Below are positions 45,301 to 57,300 of a stretch of DNA of 64,000 bases, one piece after another. Source of the stretch: Xiphophorus maculatus (Eukaryota > Chordata > Actinopteri > Cyprinodontiformes > Poeciliidae); contig NC_036453.1 in the NCBI RefSeq assembly GCF_002775205.1, positions 27,264,713-27,328,712 of the forward strand. Direction: 5' to 3'. Position 1 is the first letter of the stretch. Every line of letters starts with the position of its first letter. The position numbers and the translations under genes were made by a program. Below the pieces are notes generated by a model. It ran no database searches and was not told the DNA's origin. It worked only from the letters and a program-made list of their open reading frames with translations.

Positions 45301-48044
45301 GCAAAGTTTTCTAGACCTTTTCGGGGAAATTATAAGCATATTCTAATTTGTATTAATCAAAAACTCTTATGTGTAAATGTAATAATGATGCTAAGATGAC
45401 AATAATGTGTACTGTCAAGTAATGAGTTTGCACAGTTAACTTGTTTTGCTAGTTTAGTTGCTTGGAGATAAGCGGTTTATCTCCAAGCAACTAACATTTA
45501 ACACTGTGCACACACATTTATAAACCGTAGCAACAAACAACCAGGCTAACATTGTGAGGGAAAGATGGACATTTAACTAACCAGGTAAAAATATAGCAAA
45601 GATGTACTTGTAACAGGTACTGAATGACAAAGTAAGCAATTTATCAAACAAATTAGCCAGTGTTAGAACTAGCTAGGCTAAATCTTGATTCGTGTTTGGC
45701 TAGCTAGCCTAGCTGCCATCACTCTGCTAAATAACCAAGGGAACAGGCAATTTCATCATATTAGCTTTACTGTACCCTTGTTTCTATCACATTTTACCTC
45801 TTCCTTTTTTCCTAGGCACCAAAAATTTTGTTTTAAAAATATTTCTTGACTTTTTTTTCTTTGCCAAGCAGCATGTCATTATCATCAGATATAGCACGTA
45901 GGTAAGTTAGTGTGAGTTTTGACCACTAGTCTGACCTTAAAACAGTTAGCAGTGGTTAGTCTCGGAGACTGTTAAGCTGAGACCAATGTCAGTTCCAGAT
46001 CCAGGTCCACCCTTCAGAGGTAAACAGCACATTAGCAGCATTTACTTACCACTGCAGTCCAAGTACCAGCAGCCACATTTGTATACTTACTCACAATTTG
46101 AAAACTATGTTATTAAATTAAATGAGATCCATTTGTTCACTGTTGCCCTCGCAGCTGGTGAAGACAGCCGACTTGGACCCCAGACACAACTACATCCTGG
46201 GTTTCCACCCTCATGGCGTGCTGGTAGCAGGAGCCTTCACCAACTTCTGCACCTACGCCACTGGCTTCCCGCAGCTGTTTCCAGGCCTCACCAGCTACCT
46301 GCTGATGCTGCCTCTGTGGTTCAGAGCTCCATTCTTCAGGGACTACATCATGTGTGCTGGTGAGGCCCTGACAAGTTTTACTGATCAAGTTTTCCATCCT
46401 GCTGCTTCTTCATATCCCACTTAAGACAATTTTTGAAGCAACATAAAAATATACTTTATTAGCTTTAGCCCATGTGTTCCTTGTTCCAAACTTGCAGGTT
46501 TGATTCCGTCAGACAAAGAAAGCGCTACTTATCCACTCCGCAAGAAGAAAGGTGGGAGTGCTGTTGTGATTGCTGTTGGCGGGGCCCCAGAAGCCCTTGA
46601 TGCTCATCCTGGCACCTTCAATGTGCTCCTGGCCAATAAGAAAGGCTTCATCAAAATGGCAATGGAGCATGGGTTAGTGCAAAAAGCCCCAGGGTAAAAG
46701 CAAATTTTACGACGGCTGATTCTCTGACCTTCTTCTGTTTTATGGCGCCAATCCAATTATTTTGAGTTTCCCACCATGTCTTCTTAAAATCAAAGACGTT
46801 TAAATCACTTGCAGGATATTTCCAAGAAAGGAACTTTCCTCCTAAGATCTTCTTAGAATAATTATAATAAAAAATCTGTGAGAAATTGGGTTCTTATTTA
46901 ATCTTAAATGTTATGAATTACATCATCATTTCATCAAAAATGTTTCAGAGCTCACCTGGTTCCAGTTTTCTCCTTTGGAGAGAATGAAGTGTATGATCAA
47001 GTGGAAAACCCCAGAGGAACCTGGCTTCGGTGGACACAGGATCGGCTGCAAAGCATCATGGGTGTCTCCCTGCCTCTTTTCCATGCACGTGGTATTTTCC
47101 AGTACTCCTTCGGCCTGATGCCCTACAGACGACCAATCCATACAGTTGGTGAGTAAGCACTGCTCATTTTTTGTGGATACGATGAGCAGATTTTGTGCTT
47201 GTCAAAGAATATGTAATTATTTAAAAAGTCGATAGGCTACAACTATATTATGTAGTGTCTCACTTCAATCACAAATCTCGGAGGAATTCATTTCATATGT
47301 GACAGAGCAACACAAAGTACAGCAAATTTGTGAAATGGGGAGAAAATGACCCAAAACGACAGAAAATGTGTAAAGAATTCTGGATTTATACAGAGATCCG
47401 GACTTTATTTATTAATTAGTTGACTTCTACGGGCAATTGGATAGACAAGACTTTATATAGTGATATTCAAATTAAATTCCAAAATACTCTGAATTTACCA
47501 TAAATTGAACATTGTGTCATTGATGTTCAATACATCAGTACATATTGATTATCAGCTATAACAGCAACTTTTATATTGGATATCAATACTGGCCCACATT
47601 TTCAAATCGGTGCATCCATGTTTGTGTATCTGTATAGGCATAACCACTATGGCAAGGCACTGTTTATTACCATACATGCAACATTTGCTGACGAGTTTAA
47701 GCAAAGACCATTTCATCAGTCAGATTTGACATGAACACAAGCACTCACAGACATCCACATAGCCTAGCACTGTGATGCTGGACGGCACGCGGCCCTCCTG
47801 CACGGCACGTGCTTTAGGTAAACACGCCTCATGCAATGCTGCACACTGGCTCTCAGCAGGCCGCCCTGCACCTTGTCGCCTCTCTGCAGTTGGCCGGCCG
47901 ATCAAGGTGGAGAAGAAGGAGAAGCCGACCGGCGAGGAACTCGACGCCCTCCACCAGCTGTACATGGACGAGCTCAGCAGTTTGTTCGATGAGCACAAAG
48001 GCAACTATGGAGTAGACAAGGATGTTCATTTGAACTTTGTCTGA
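39153..48044 (+). CDS. mogat2: 2-acylglycerol O-acyltransferase 2 (monoacylglycerol acyltransferase)
   Basis: Six exons: 39153-39246, 40610-40788, 46155-46359, 46498-46672, 46949-47148 and 47890-48044 (TGA), giving 335 residues, the usual family size. The enzyme joins a fatty acyl-CoA to 2-monoacylglycerol to make diacylglycerol in the ER, chiefly for fat absorption. The start '[18 protein letters not shown]' matches the family. The hydrophobic N-terminal hairpin ('WVFSFLGL', '[20 protein letters not shown]') is followed by 'GGRRKP'. The catalytic FHPHG has HPHG at residues 109-112 (46206-46217). Later blocks are 'RKGFIKMA'-type sequence (here '[12 protein letters not shown]'), '[10 protein letters not shown]' and '[14 protein letters not shown]'. 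Every motif is intact. Of this family, position beside dgat2 and map6 favours mogat2 over mogat1/3. Confidence 0.93.
39318..39384. repeat. AATA / AT microsatellite in mogat2 intron 1
   Basis: Five to six AATA-type units run into an AT dinucleotide run of about 18 units, about 75 bp after the exon 1 donor. Confidence 0.9.
39985..40330 (+). mobile_element. Tc1-like transposase fragment in mogat2 intron 1
   Basis: 'ggaggagctgcagagatcca' followed by 'cagctct', 'caggacaactgttagtc', 'gcaagaagaaaggcaattgt' and 'aaaccataa' read as the middle of the Tc1-like transposase gene, sense strand, with gaps and stops. The ends are missing. Confidence 0.7.
40789..46154 (+). other. mogat2 intron 2 (5.4 kb)
   Basis: No internal gene is supported. 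It contains a CA/TA-rich repeat at about 43529-43575 and the perfect hairpin at 45454-45494. The rest is AT-rich with only chance frames. Confidence 0.6.
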
Positions 48045-48265
48045 CCTTGACCCGAGCCGGCGGGGAATTGAACGGCTATTTATATCTAAAGCTCAGGTTC
48101 AAATAGAAGCTTTAAGTGGTGGACTTACCATAACATTCCCAGTGAGTTTATTACCTACAGAATAATGCTTCCTGGTATGTCAGTCAATGCTGAATTCATC
48201 TAAAGTGCAAAGATTGACTGCATTCTCTTTAATTTACATGAAAATGTAATTGTGGTTGGATGATA

Positions 48266-48396
48266 AATAAACACCAAGAATGTTTTTTTGAACATTTATT
48301 AAATAAATGTGTTTTTTTTTTTTTTTGTATGGCTAATTCATTTGTGTTTATTCAGTCTGCTGCTAAATATTCTTTGAATCAGTTTTTTAAAATAAA
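48266..48396 (+). promoter_or_regulatory. mogat2 polyadenylation signals
   Basis: AATAAA at 48266-48271 (about 220 nt after the stop, followed by T-rich DNA) and again at 48391-48396 followed by a 'tgtgttgtccgttgtg' GT-rich element. Both are plausible ends of the transcript; alternative cleavage is possible. Confidence 0.6.
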
Positions 48397-51300
48397 GTTT
48401 TAATGTACAAACATGTGTTGTCCGTTGTGATTCAGATGAATACAATCATTAAGGTATATTGAATCTGTATTCTGTAGCTATAGTTTCCTGCTGCGTAAAA
48501 TGTGTTTTAGCTAATTCCCTCAGATCGGAGATACAGTTAATAAAAAAAGGAGATGCCCTATTAGCCCCACTTTGTTTTGCAGGTATTTAGAGAAGCAGAT
48601 TAGGCCATGAACCCTTTCAGAACACATGGGATGGTCCGGACTTTGTCAGGACTTCAGCTCCCATGTGGTCCACATAATTAATCTCCCATTGAGACAGAGC
48701 AGCTAAAAAATTCTGGTGATATCTGCTGCTCTCTGTCGTTTTTATGTCTAACATTTGGAGTCCACTTTCTCACTTTCTGTCGTTATAATTGATTAATTAA
48801 TTTAAAATTGTTTTTTTTTTTAAATAAAATAGGTTCATAATGTTTAGAGGTGAGTCAATTTACAACCTTTTTGTGGCAGTAGAGAAGCCCACCGCCTTCC
48901 CACCGAAAATGAACAAATCATCTTTTTCTGGAGCAAATGTACTACTTTTATATTACTTATATCTCTTAAAGGAGCATCCATTTCTTTTAAGTCATATTTG
49001 ATATGTCTGTCCATCCGTCTGTCCATCCATCCATCCATCCATCCATCCATCCATTGATTTGCTGGTGCCTATCTCCAGCTAACGTTCCGGGCGAAAGGCG
49101 GGGTTCACCCTGAACAGGTCGCCAGTCTGTCGCAGGGCATCTTAAAGGAGTCATGCTGTAATGTTATTCCCTCATCAAAAACACACCTGGGGTGTTGCTT
49201 TGATTCTTCCATGTGTGTGAAATCCTTTAATCTCCCGTGGCAACCGCTCAGCTGTGCAAAACGCCTGGGTGGACCGAGTGACGGCTTCACAGACAAAGCT
49301 TCTCCTCAGAGCTACAGTTTCCAAACTTCTGAGCTCCAACTCACAGAGCAGCCCTCCCCTACCAAGCTCGTTCAGACTAGCCAACAGCAATTAGCAAACA
49401 CTGTGTAAAACTGAGCATCTCCTCAGCTCATTATATGAGCTACGTCTCAGTGCAACGCTGGTAAAACGTTGATACAGAGTTAATAGAGGAGCAATGTTGT
49501 GACGACTTCCTGAAGGTAAAATGTCAGAAAGAGCAGGACTTTTTAAAGGGATAGAGGCCTAATTAGAAGGCGTTAAATCACAAAATAAAATTTCTTTTAA
49601 GTCATATTCGATATGTGCAAATATGTGTGCAAATATCACATGTGTAATATACTTTACATATTTTTATTTGAATATTTTATTACAATTAATTAGAAAAAAA
49701 TGTTGTGCCTGATTTTTTGGGACCCCTTATCCCCATCCACTTGCCCTCCGTAATTCATGTAGCTGGAATAAAGTTTCAAACTAAAACTAAAAAATATAAT
49801 TAACTAAGTGAAAAGTGTAGATTTGATTTTCTTTTGGGTTAATGAGAAGAGATGTGCTGAGAAAGAGGGTAGAGCCTGTTTCCTCAGGCTGTCTCCAGCC
49901 TGAGTTAGCACAGACTTTGTGTGTTAACACAGACTATGTCTGGGTTTGGGGCTTTGTGCAAGGCCTGTAACTTTCTAAAACAACATAAAAGACATTATGT
50001 TGCATCACTATGTAGAGACATGATCCCAGAACAGCAATAACCTCTGATTTGGTAAAAATGCTATTCTCTGGAGTTAATATGTGCCACTTTTTCAGAAGCT
50101 TTCTGATAAAACTTTAGAATATTCCACATTTTTTGCACCTTTTCTGAACCTGGTATTATTATTTTTATTAATCCGCTACAAGTCGCTACCTTTAAAAATA
50201 AACTAAACATTTTTTTTTTAATTGTCAAAGTAAACTAAAAAGTGTTCTACATTATCCTCAAACATACCGTAACATTTCCCGTTTCTTTCCCATGATTTTT
50301 GTCACTTTAATGAGAACAAAATTAATTTTTTTATAAGATATTCATTTATATTTTTTAAATATAATTTTGCTGATATTCATATAAGCATATGTACATAATT
50401 CGTAAGTTTTTATAATTTTTTCTGACTGGTTTAGTACTTACTACATCCTTTAAAAGAAAATCTTTACTTAGTGTCTTTTTTCAAAGTGATATACAGCATT
50501 AAATTAAATAAAGACATGTGAAGCTGCAGCTGGCAGCCGGATAGCCTAGTAAATAGCCTGCTACCATGGTACATAAACTGTGAAACTGCAGTTTACGAAC
50601 AGGTTTGTATGTCGTAGTGGCGCAGTGGGGCCTCATAAGCAATCTAACAATTCGTAATGCAGCCTGTATTCCTCGTCTCTTGCTGTCTGAACGATGTAAA
50701 TGAAGACCACCAAACCTGTGGACATTTTTATTAAATGGGAACAATTTGCCTGGATTTATACTGGCATCTCTTACGCCTTACAAACTCAGTTGTTATATTG
50801 TTTGCTGTTTTATGCTAACCACATCAAGACTTGGCCATAGTCTTTGGATTTCAGCTTCCAACACCGTCATACTACGTGAAGTACATACTTACTCTTGAAC
50901 AATAAAGCAAGTCTATAATTTTCTTAAGATCTGCACGTACGCTGCCTGAGGCATCTGATCAATAAAAATTATTCTGTGTTTGTTTTAAACCTGATAAGGC
51001 CGTCTGTGAACTTTGGCAGAAGCGTGAAATATGAGACAGCAGTAAGTGCTCCGATATTTCCACATTACACAGAGGGCAGAGTGGACAATGCCCCGGTCAT
51101 TACGACACCATCTGGGCACAGCTTCTGTCTGAGTCTGTCCTGGACTTTACAAAACGCTGACTGTGGGGAAAATTTAAAGCTGAGATGTGATGCAAAAGAT
51201 CCAAATCACCAAGAAATAAACACCCACTTTGGGAAAATAATGGATTTCTGCGTAGAGACGAGGAGTGTATTCATACGGCAGATAGCTCAGGAGTCTGCTG

Positions 51301-54070
51301 TGTGGAGAAGCTGATGACTGATGTCAGGTAGCTCTCAGGTGGGTTTGAAAGACCCAAGGATAACAACATTATTGACTTATTTTTCAAGACTCTGATCAAA
51401 GTACAAAGGAAATCACTGTTCGTGGAATCGCGCAGTACATCTTATCTTAGCTATTCTCTCACAAAAAAGACAACAGTTCAGAAATATTTATATTCCAGTT
51501 CAGTTCATAGATGGGTTTCAGTTGACATCTGGGACATAATATCCATCAGCATAAATCAACTGTTTTATTAGAGCTAAATAATACATAAAATTTTATCTGT
51601 CTGTGAACTTTGGCTTCCTATTTTTTTCCATTGCTCTGATGATTTCCTAATGAAATGACTGGAACAGTTGATAAGACCCCTGTTAATTCAACAGTAACTC
51701 CAAGAGCCTTATTGCCCTGCAACACAGAAATCCTCAGATTTTAAGAAAAATTATGCATTTATTTATTGAACAGATTGCATTATTAAAATGTTTAATTTTG
51801 AGCAGATATAGAGTATTAGTCGTAAATTATGTAAAAATTAGATCAATAAAAATTAAAAACTGACCTAAACAGTGAGATAAAAACCCCTTAAATTTAACCT
51901 CAAAAGTGACAAAGTATTCGTGAAACCGAATGACGAAGAGCAGTCAACTGAAATAATTCTAATGTGAAAAGATATTAGACACTGTACAAGTGCAGAGATG
52001 CACAGTTACATTCCCGATGTGGCAAGTTGTTTCTCAACACCACTTTCCTGTCAAGGACAGTTTCATAGATTTCATACAAAGGCTGTGAATTTTGGCCAGA
52101 TCCATTCCTGGTGTCAGTTTGGGGACGAGTTGCATCAGATACAAAGTACAGCGAATGTTTCGAATGATAACTCAAACTTGTTTTAAATTCTGCTGAGGAA
52201 AAAGTCTGATTTAATATATATAAGAAATAAAAAACACCGGGGCATTGTTTTAATAGATGGTATTCATTTAAAATTGATTTGTCATCCTTTGCTATGTTAA
52301 ACTACTTTAAGGTTAAGAAACTATTCCGTCTCACAATCTGTAGATTAAATAGATTTTACAGATTTGGAAACATTAAGAGACTCTTTGGTCTTTAAATGCA
52401 TCAAGACCTGTGAGAAGGATGCACAGTTTTTAATCTTTCCAATGAATTATCCCTATCTGGTCACATATTTAAAATCAGCACAGAAATTAATAAATATATG
52501 AGGGATTTTCTAGAGGACCAGTAATTTATATAATCGAGATTTAAATGCATTATTTATCAAACTCAGATCTACTCATTATTTGCTTTCCATTGATTCATCA
52601 ATAAAAGGACAAACACAAACAAATCAAAATCTAACAAAGTAAAAACAAGCAAACAACCAAAAAGAAAAAAAAACCTTTAACAAAAATACACAAACACACT
52701 TTAGCATACAATTAAAATACATAAATAAATCGTTTAAGTTAGCTCAGAGTCATCACAGGATACTGAACAACCAATCAGAGAAGAATGGGTTATGTAAAGT
52801 TACAAAATGTTAGATAGCCACTAAAAAATAAAATAGATTCTAAGAAATGCCATCGCTCTGTGTTCAAAATAAAATCCGACCATTATGATTGTGAGAAGGA
52901 CTTTGACATACAGTGACATGCATTTAAACAATATATCACAGGAAATAAAAAAACGACTGTTTACTCTTCCTGCTGAGATACATCAGGATGCTGTCTCTTC
53001 GAAATAAGAAAGCGTTTTCACTTGACTGAAAGTCTTGGAGGAAAAATGGAGAAAAGCAGGTGTTGTCGGTGAAAGGTCAAAGGTGTTTCGGTGTGTTCTG
53101 GATGCAAGTCATAAAACATGGTTCAACTCAGAAGTGACAGTAAACACAGTAGTTTATACCTATTTTCAATTAGATTATTATCCATGTTGCCCTGTTGAAT
53201 AGGGAATTCTGGAAATGTAAACATTTAATGTTTTTTATATTATTATTGTTATTTTATTGTTACAAATAACAAAAACAGGGAATAAAAATTGGCCTGTAAT
53301 ATATATTAATGGTTGCACCCACATGTACTGCTTAGCCCAGGAACCATATAGATGTGTGTAGATTATCAGTGTCAATTGCATAATTGAAGATTGTAGAATC
53401 ACTGGCGTCATCATTTGTTTGTAACACAGTGAACAAAATGTGCTGTAGTGTTTTAGAACCCATTAACTTATTTATGTCTTCGCAGGTTCGTTTTCGGTTC
53501 GTTCGTTTGTTAGTTTGGCTTTTCTCTTTGTAATACGAACCCTACCTGTTGCGTCCGTTATAAAGATTGATTAATTGATACGTTAGCAGGGGTCTCCAAG
53601 TCCAGTCCTCAAGGGCTACCATCCTGCAACATTTAGATGCATCTCTGTTGAAACGCACCTGAATCAAATAAACTGCTCATTACCAGCCAATTGCAGAGCT
53701 GATTGGATGCTGGTGAGGGAATTCAGACATTTTGGAACAGAGATGAATCTAAAAGTTGCAGGACGGTACCCCTTGAGGACTGGACTTGGGGACCCCTGTG
53801 TGAATAGTCCTCAAAGCAGCTGTCCTGGGTTCGACTCCCCTTCTCTACTTCCTATTTCCTGTCCTTTTAGACTCAATATAGGCCAATAGTGCCTAAAGAA
53901 AATCTTGAAATTAGAAACAAAGTTTAGATTTCTACTCATTTTTTCTTTTCATTTGTGGTTTCTAATCAAGAAAAACAATATAAAATCAAAACTTATCAGC
54001 ATGTTAAGAATCCCCTCCACCTGATGCAGAGGTGGAGGCCGGACTGTTTTCTCCAGCAGCTGAGCTGACC
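48397..54070. other. Intergenic region between mogat2 and dgat2
   Basis: No gene is supported. 49022-49054 is a CATC microsatellite joined to 'ggtgcctatctccagctaac', 'gttccgggcgaaaggcgggg' and 'gtcgccagtctgtcgcaggg' (to about 49140), a well-known teleost LINE-associated tail. A MITE is at 53587-53798. A 112-codon frame at 50976-51314 has no recognisable family and no splice or promoter context. Confidence 0.6.
53587..53798. mobile_element. hAT-like palindromic MITE, 212 bp
   Basis: It starts 'caggggtctccaagtccagt' and ends 'actggacttggggacccctg', near-perfect inverted repeats. The interior 'gcaacatttagatgcatctc' mirrors 'agatgaatctaaaagttgc'. This is the same family as 10947-11159. No clear 8-bp target duplication remains. 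The A/T-flanked 'cctgggttcgactcccc' at about 53825 is a separate SINE-like scrap. Confidence 0.8.
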
Positions 54071-54386
54071 CACGTGACCGCCCTTCATAAATACACAGAG
54101 ACTCCTCGTCTCGCGGCCACTGCTTTAACAAGTTTTGCCACGCGCGGCTCCGCGTGTTCCCGCACCTCGCGGACTCTCTTAAACTCACCGGTAAAAAGCC
54201 TCGAAACACACCTCTGTGCTCCGTCCTCTGTGCCCCGAGTAAATGCCCGCTCGGCTCTTCGATCAGCTGCTGCTGGACGCAGTGATGTTAGAGGAGCTGT
54301 AGGCTCAGAGCGACAGTCAGCCAGCAAACACCTCACGGTTAGTTGTTCTGAAACACGTCAACCAGCGACACGGAGACGTCTGAGCC
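54071..54386 (+). promoter_or_regulatory. dgat2 promoter and 5'UTR
   Basis: CACGTG (palindromic E-box, USF/MITF/ChREBP/SREBP class) at 54071-54076, then a TATA-like 'cataaatac' at 54086-54094. Initiation would be near 54115-54125, giving a CpG-rich 5'UTR of about 265 nt. A short upstream ORF lies inside it at 54243-54302. The main start has G at -3. Confidence 0.55.
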
Positions 54387-57300
54387 ATGAAGACGATCCT
54401 TGCTGCATATTCTGGAGTCCTGAAAGGTGAGGCTTGATTTTTTTTTATTGCATTTTGATACGAAAGTAATGCTCAGAGAGATCAGGGATGGTCCAGTTAG
54501 GATTTTTAGGATAAAGACACGAGCATTTATTCACAAATGCTTAATTTTGGAAGGTAAATGTGCTAAACATTTTTACAAAGATGCTGCATTTTTGGTATAT
54601 TTATGATGAAACTGTTAGTTTGTGCAGTTTTGGAGAATTTGATTTGTATTCTCTAACTTTCATGTATTCATAGTTTTTTTTTTTTAGACTAGTCATTGGC
54701 AGCAGCTGAATGTAAATATGGAAGAGCAAAATTGAGCTGATTGTTTTTTTTTTTTAAATAAAAAGTTTATTGTTGCGCTAAATGTTTATCTTGTCACCCA
54801 AAGTTAAACATTACTCAAGTCAAATAAAGACCTCTGTTCAGTGTTGGTTTGCTGTATTTGAGTTTAGTTAATTTATCTTTGGATAAAGTAGCATACCAAA
54901 TGTGAATAGTAATAAAAAAAAAACCCAAGTATTTCACTCACTCTGCTCTTGCTATTTTTTTTTCTTCATGCTGTATCGGTTCTTGTAGCTTTCCAGCACT
55001 AATTTCAAGCCAGCGTTTTCTAGAATATGAGTGGTGGGTGGTGCCCCTTTCGTTTCAGTGCCATTGTGATCCTTGTTTTTCTTTATTTTTGCAGCTGGAA
55101 ATCCTACTAAAATCCCAAATTTGACATTTTGTAAGTGGGAGGGAATGTCTATAATCCTTTGTTCAGCCAGTTAACTGCTCATGTGCAGCAACAAGTGGGG
55201 GAGGAAACTCAATAAATTATATGACCCTTTCTCTGGCATCTCAAGAACGTTCAAACCTTAAAAAAGGTTTGACAGAGAATGTTTTCAGTTCAGAAACAGT
55301 AATTTGCTTAATGTTTTGCACTGTAGCTCTTGATACCTGCAGCCAACACATCTGGTCCCCCACCTCCTACCTCTCAGTGCCATTCATCCCACTTTGATTT
55401 TGACTTTAAAATCCTGAGTTGGGTAAAGAAAATGAGCACAGAAGAAGTTAAAATTGTCCCAGAAATGATTGCTATAAGTAATACTATCGTTTTGAGTCGA
55501 GCTAACATAAAAATAGTAGCATGATGATGCTAGTTTTACCGCTCAAAGACTAATAAACTTCAGTTATGTACAGAATACTTCACATATATGCAAATGAAAC
55601 ACAACAACCAAAAACAATGAATAAAACAGAAACGCCCGAAACCATAAATAAAATGAATGATCAAAAAAGTACCGTCATCAGAATGGAAATGATTGATCTC
55701 TTTTTAAAGTATCATGCGATTAATTGGTAATTGCACCAAGCTTAACCATATCTTCTGTTATTTACCATTATATGGGCTGAACCTGCTTTGAATTTTACAG
55801 ATCTTTTAAAGCACGTGTTTTACTTATCCCTTGAACAACCACAATGTACCACATCTGCATCTAAACTGTGTTGTCAAACTGAATATATGGGCACATATCA
55901 TTATTTCTATGAAAAGTCAGACATTCATGGTGCTGTAAAAAGATGTCAGTTTGAAGAATGACTGGTGCATTCAAGGAACTTAATAAATATTTCAACCTTC
56001 TTCTAGGCTCTGTTTGCACCACATCAGGTACAGGGTGAGATGCTCACACACAGATGTAAACGCACGTCTTGCTAGCCTGTGCTCATCAGCAGTGAGAGCC
56101 CCATAACAAAGAGTTGCACCTCTGCAATTCCATCTTCTTTTTTTTTCTTCCAGATATCTGCTTGGCAACGCTTTCAGCACAGGAATGTAAATAGATTTCC
56201 ACTCCAAACACTAGAGCCAAAATATAGATTTCCCCATTTTCTCCAGGATTATGTTCATAAAACCATTTTTGTGCAGTCTGATCTATGTGTACAGTAATAA
56301 ACTATTTATTTATTTACACTTATTTTAGTCCTTTACAGTGGGCCCCCACCACCTCATAAACACTGGCACAACGGCATAATAAAACTCCTGATATTCTGAG
56401 GGATTTTTGGTTTTTGTTGACACAGTAAATTTTTCCTCCTTTGCATACTCCTTTGAAAACTTTCTGAGGAGATCCCTCCCTGTACAAATGGAAGTACAGT
56501 TCTAGCCTCCAGCTCTGATGCACATTGAACCAGTGGGGGCCTTAAGTAGCTGCAGCATCCTTGTTTACAAGTATTTACTAACTGTGAATCCCGGAGGGAG
56601 GTTATTTTCAGCGTCCCTAGATGGGATTAGATGGCAGCGTATTCCTGGTTCTCTTCCTTCATTGGCTCTCAGCGTGACGAGCTTTAGTAGCCGTTAATGT
56701 GGCCCTTTGTCCTCAGCACTCACATGCCCAGTAGCTGATGCCTTTGACGGCCTGGAGCAGCCGGTGCTGGTGGTGAGCATTCGAGGCAGCGGTCCTTTCA
56801 AATGAAACGACTGGACACTGCCTTTTGGGAAATCATTAACTCTTTGTTTAGACAGATATTGACCTCATCTTGCATACTTTGTGTCCACCCAGGCACCGGC
56901 TCCAGCATCCTCTCCTCCCTGCAGGATCTTCCGTCAGCGCTGTGGCCCTGCAGCTCCAGGATGGAAAAGCATCTGCAGGTCATCTCTGTGCTGCAGTGGG
57001 TCATCTCCTTCTTAGCCATGGGTGAGTGTTTGTGTGTGTTAGCTCTTTGGTCTCAGCTTAAGGATGGACGTTTGGTAACTTCAAGCCCCTCTGCGTCTAG
57101 GTATAGCCTGCACGCTGCTGTTGGTCTACATGTTCTGCACCGATTGCTGGCTGATTGCCGCCCTTTACACCGCCTGGCTCATCGTTGACTGGAACACCCC
57201 AAAACAAGGTTAGAAAACAAGTGTACGCATGAGAGGATGGTGAAACCTGCTACTTCTCCGTCACAGAGTGCGAACCTACGTGAGGGCATGCAGGAACGTT

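Noticed and set aside
50976..51314. 112-codon plus-strand frame in the mogat2-dgat2 interval
   Set aside because: No recognisable motif, no promoter or splice context, and AT-rich codon use; most likely chance.
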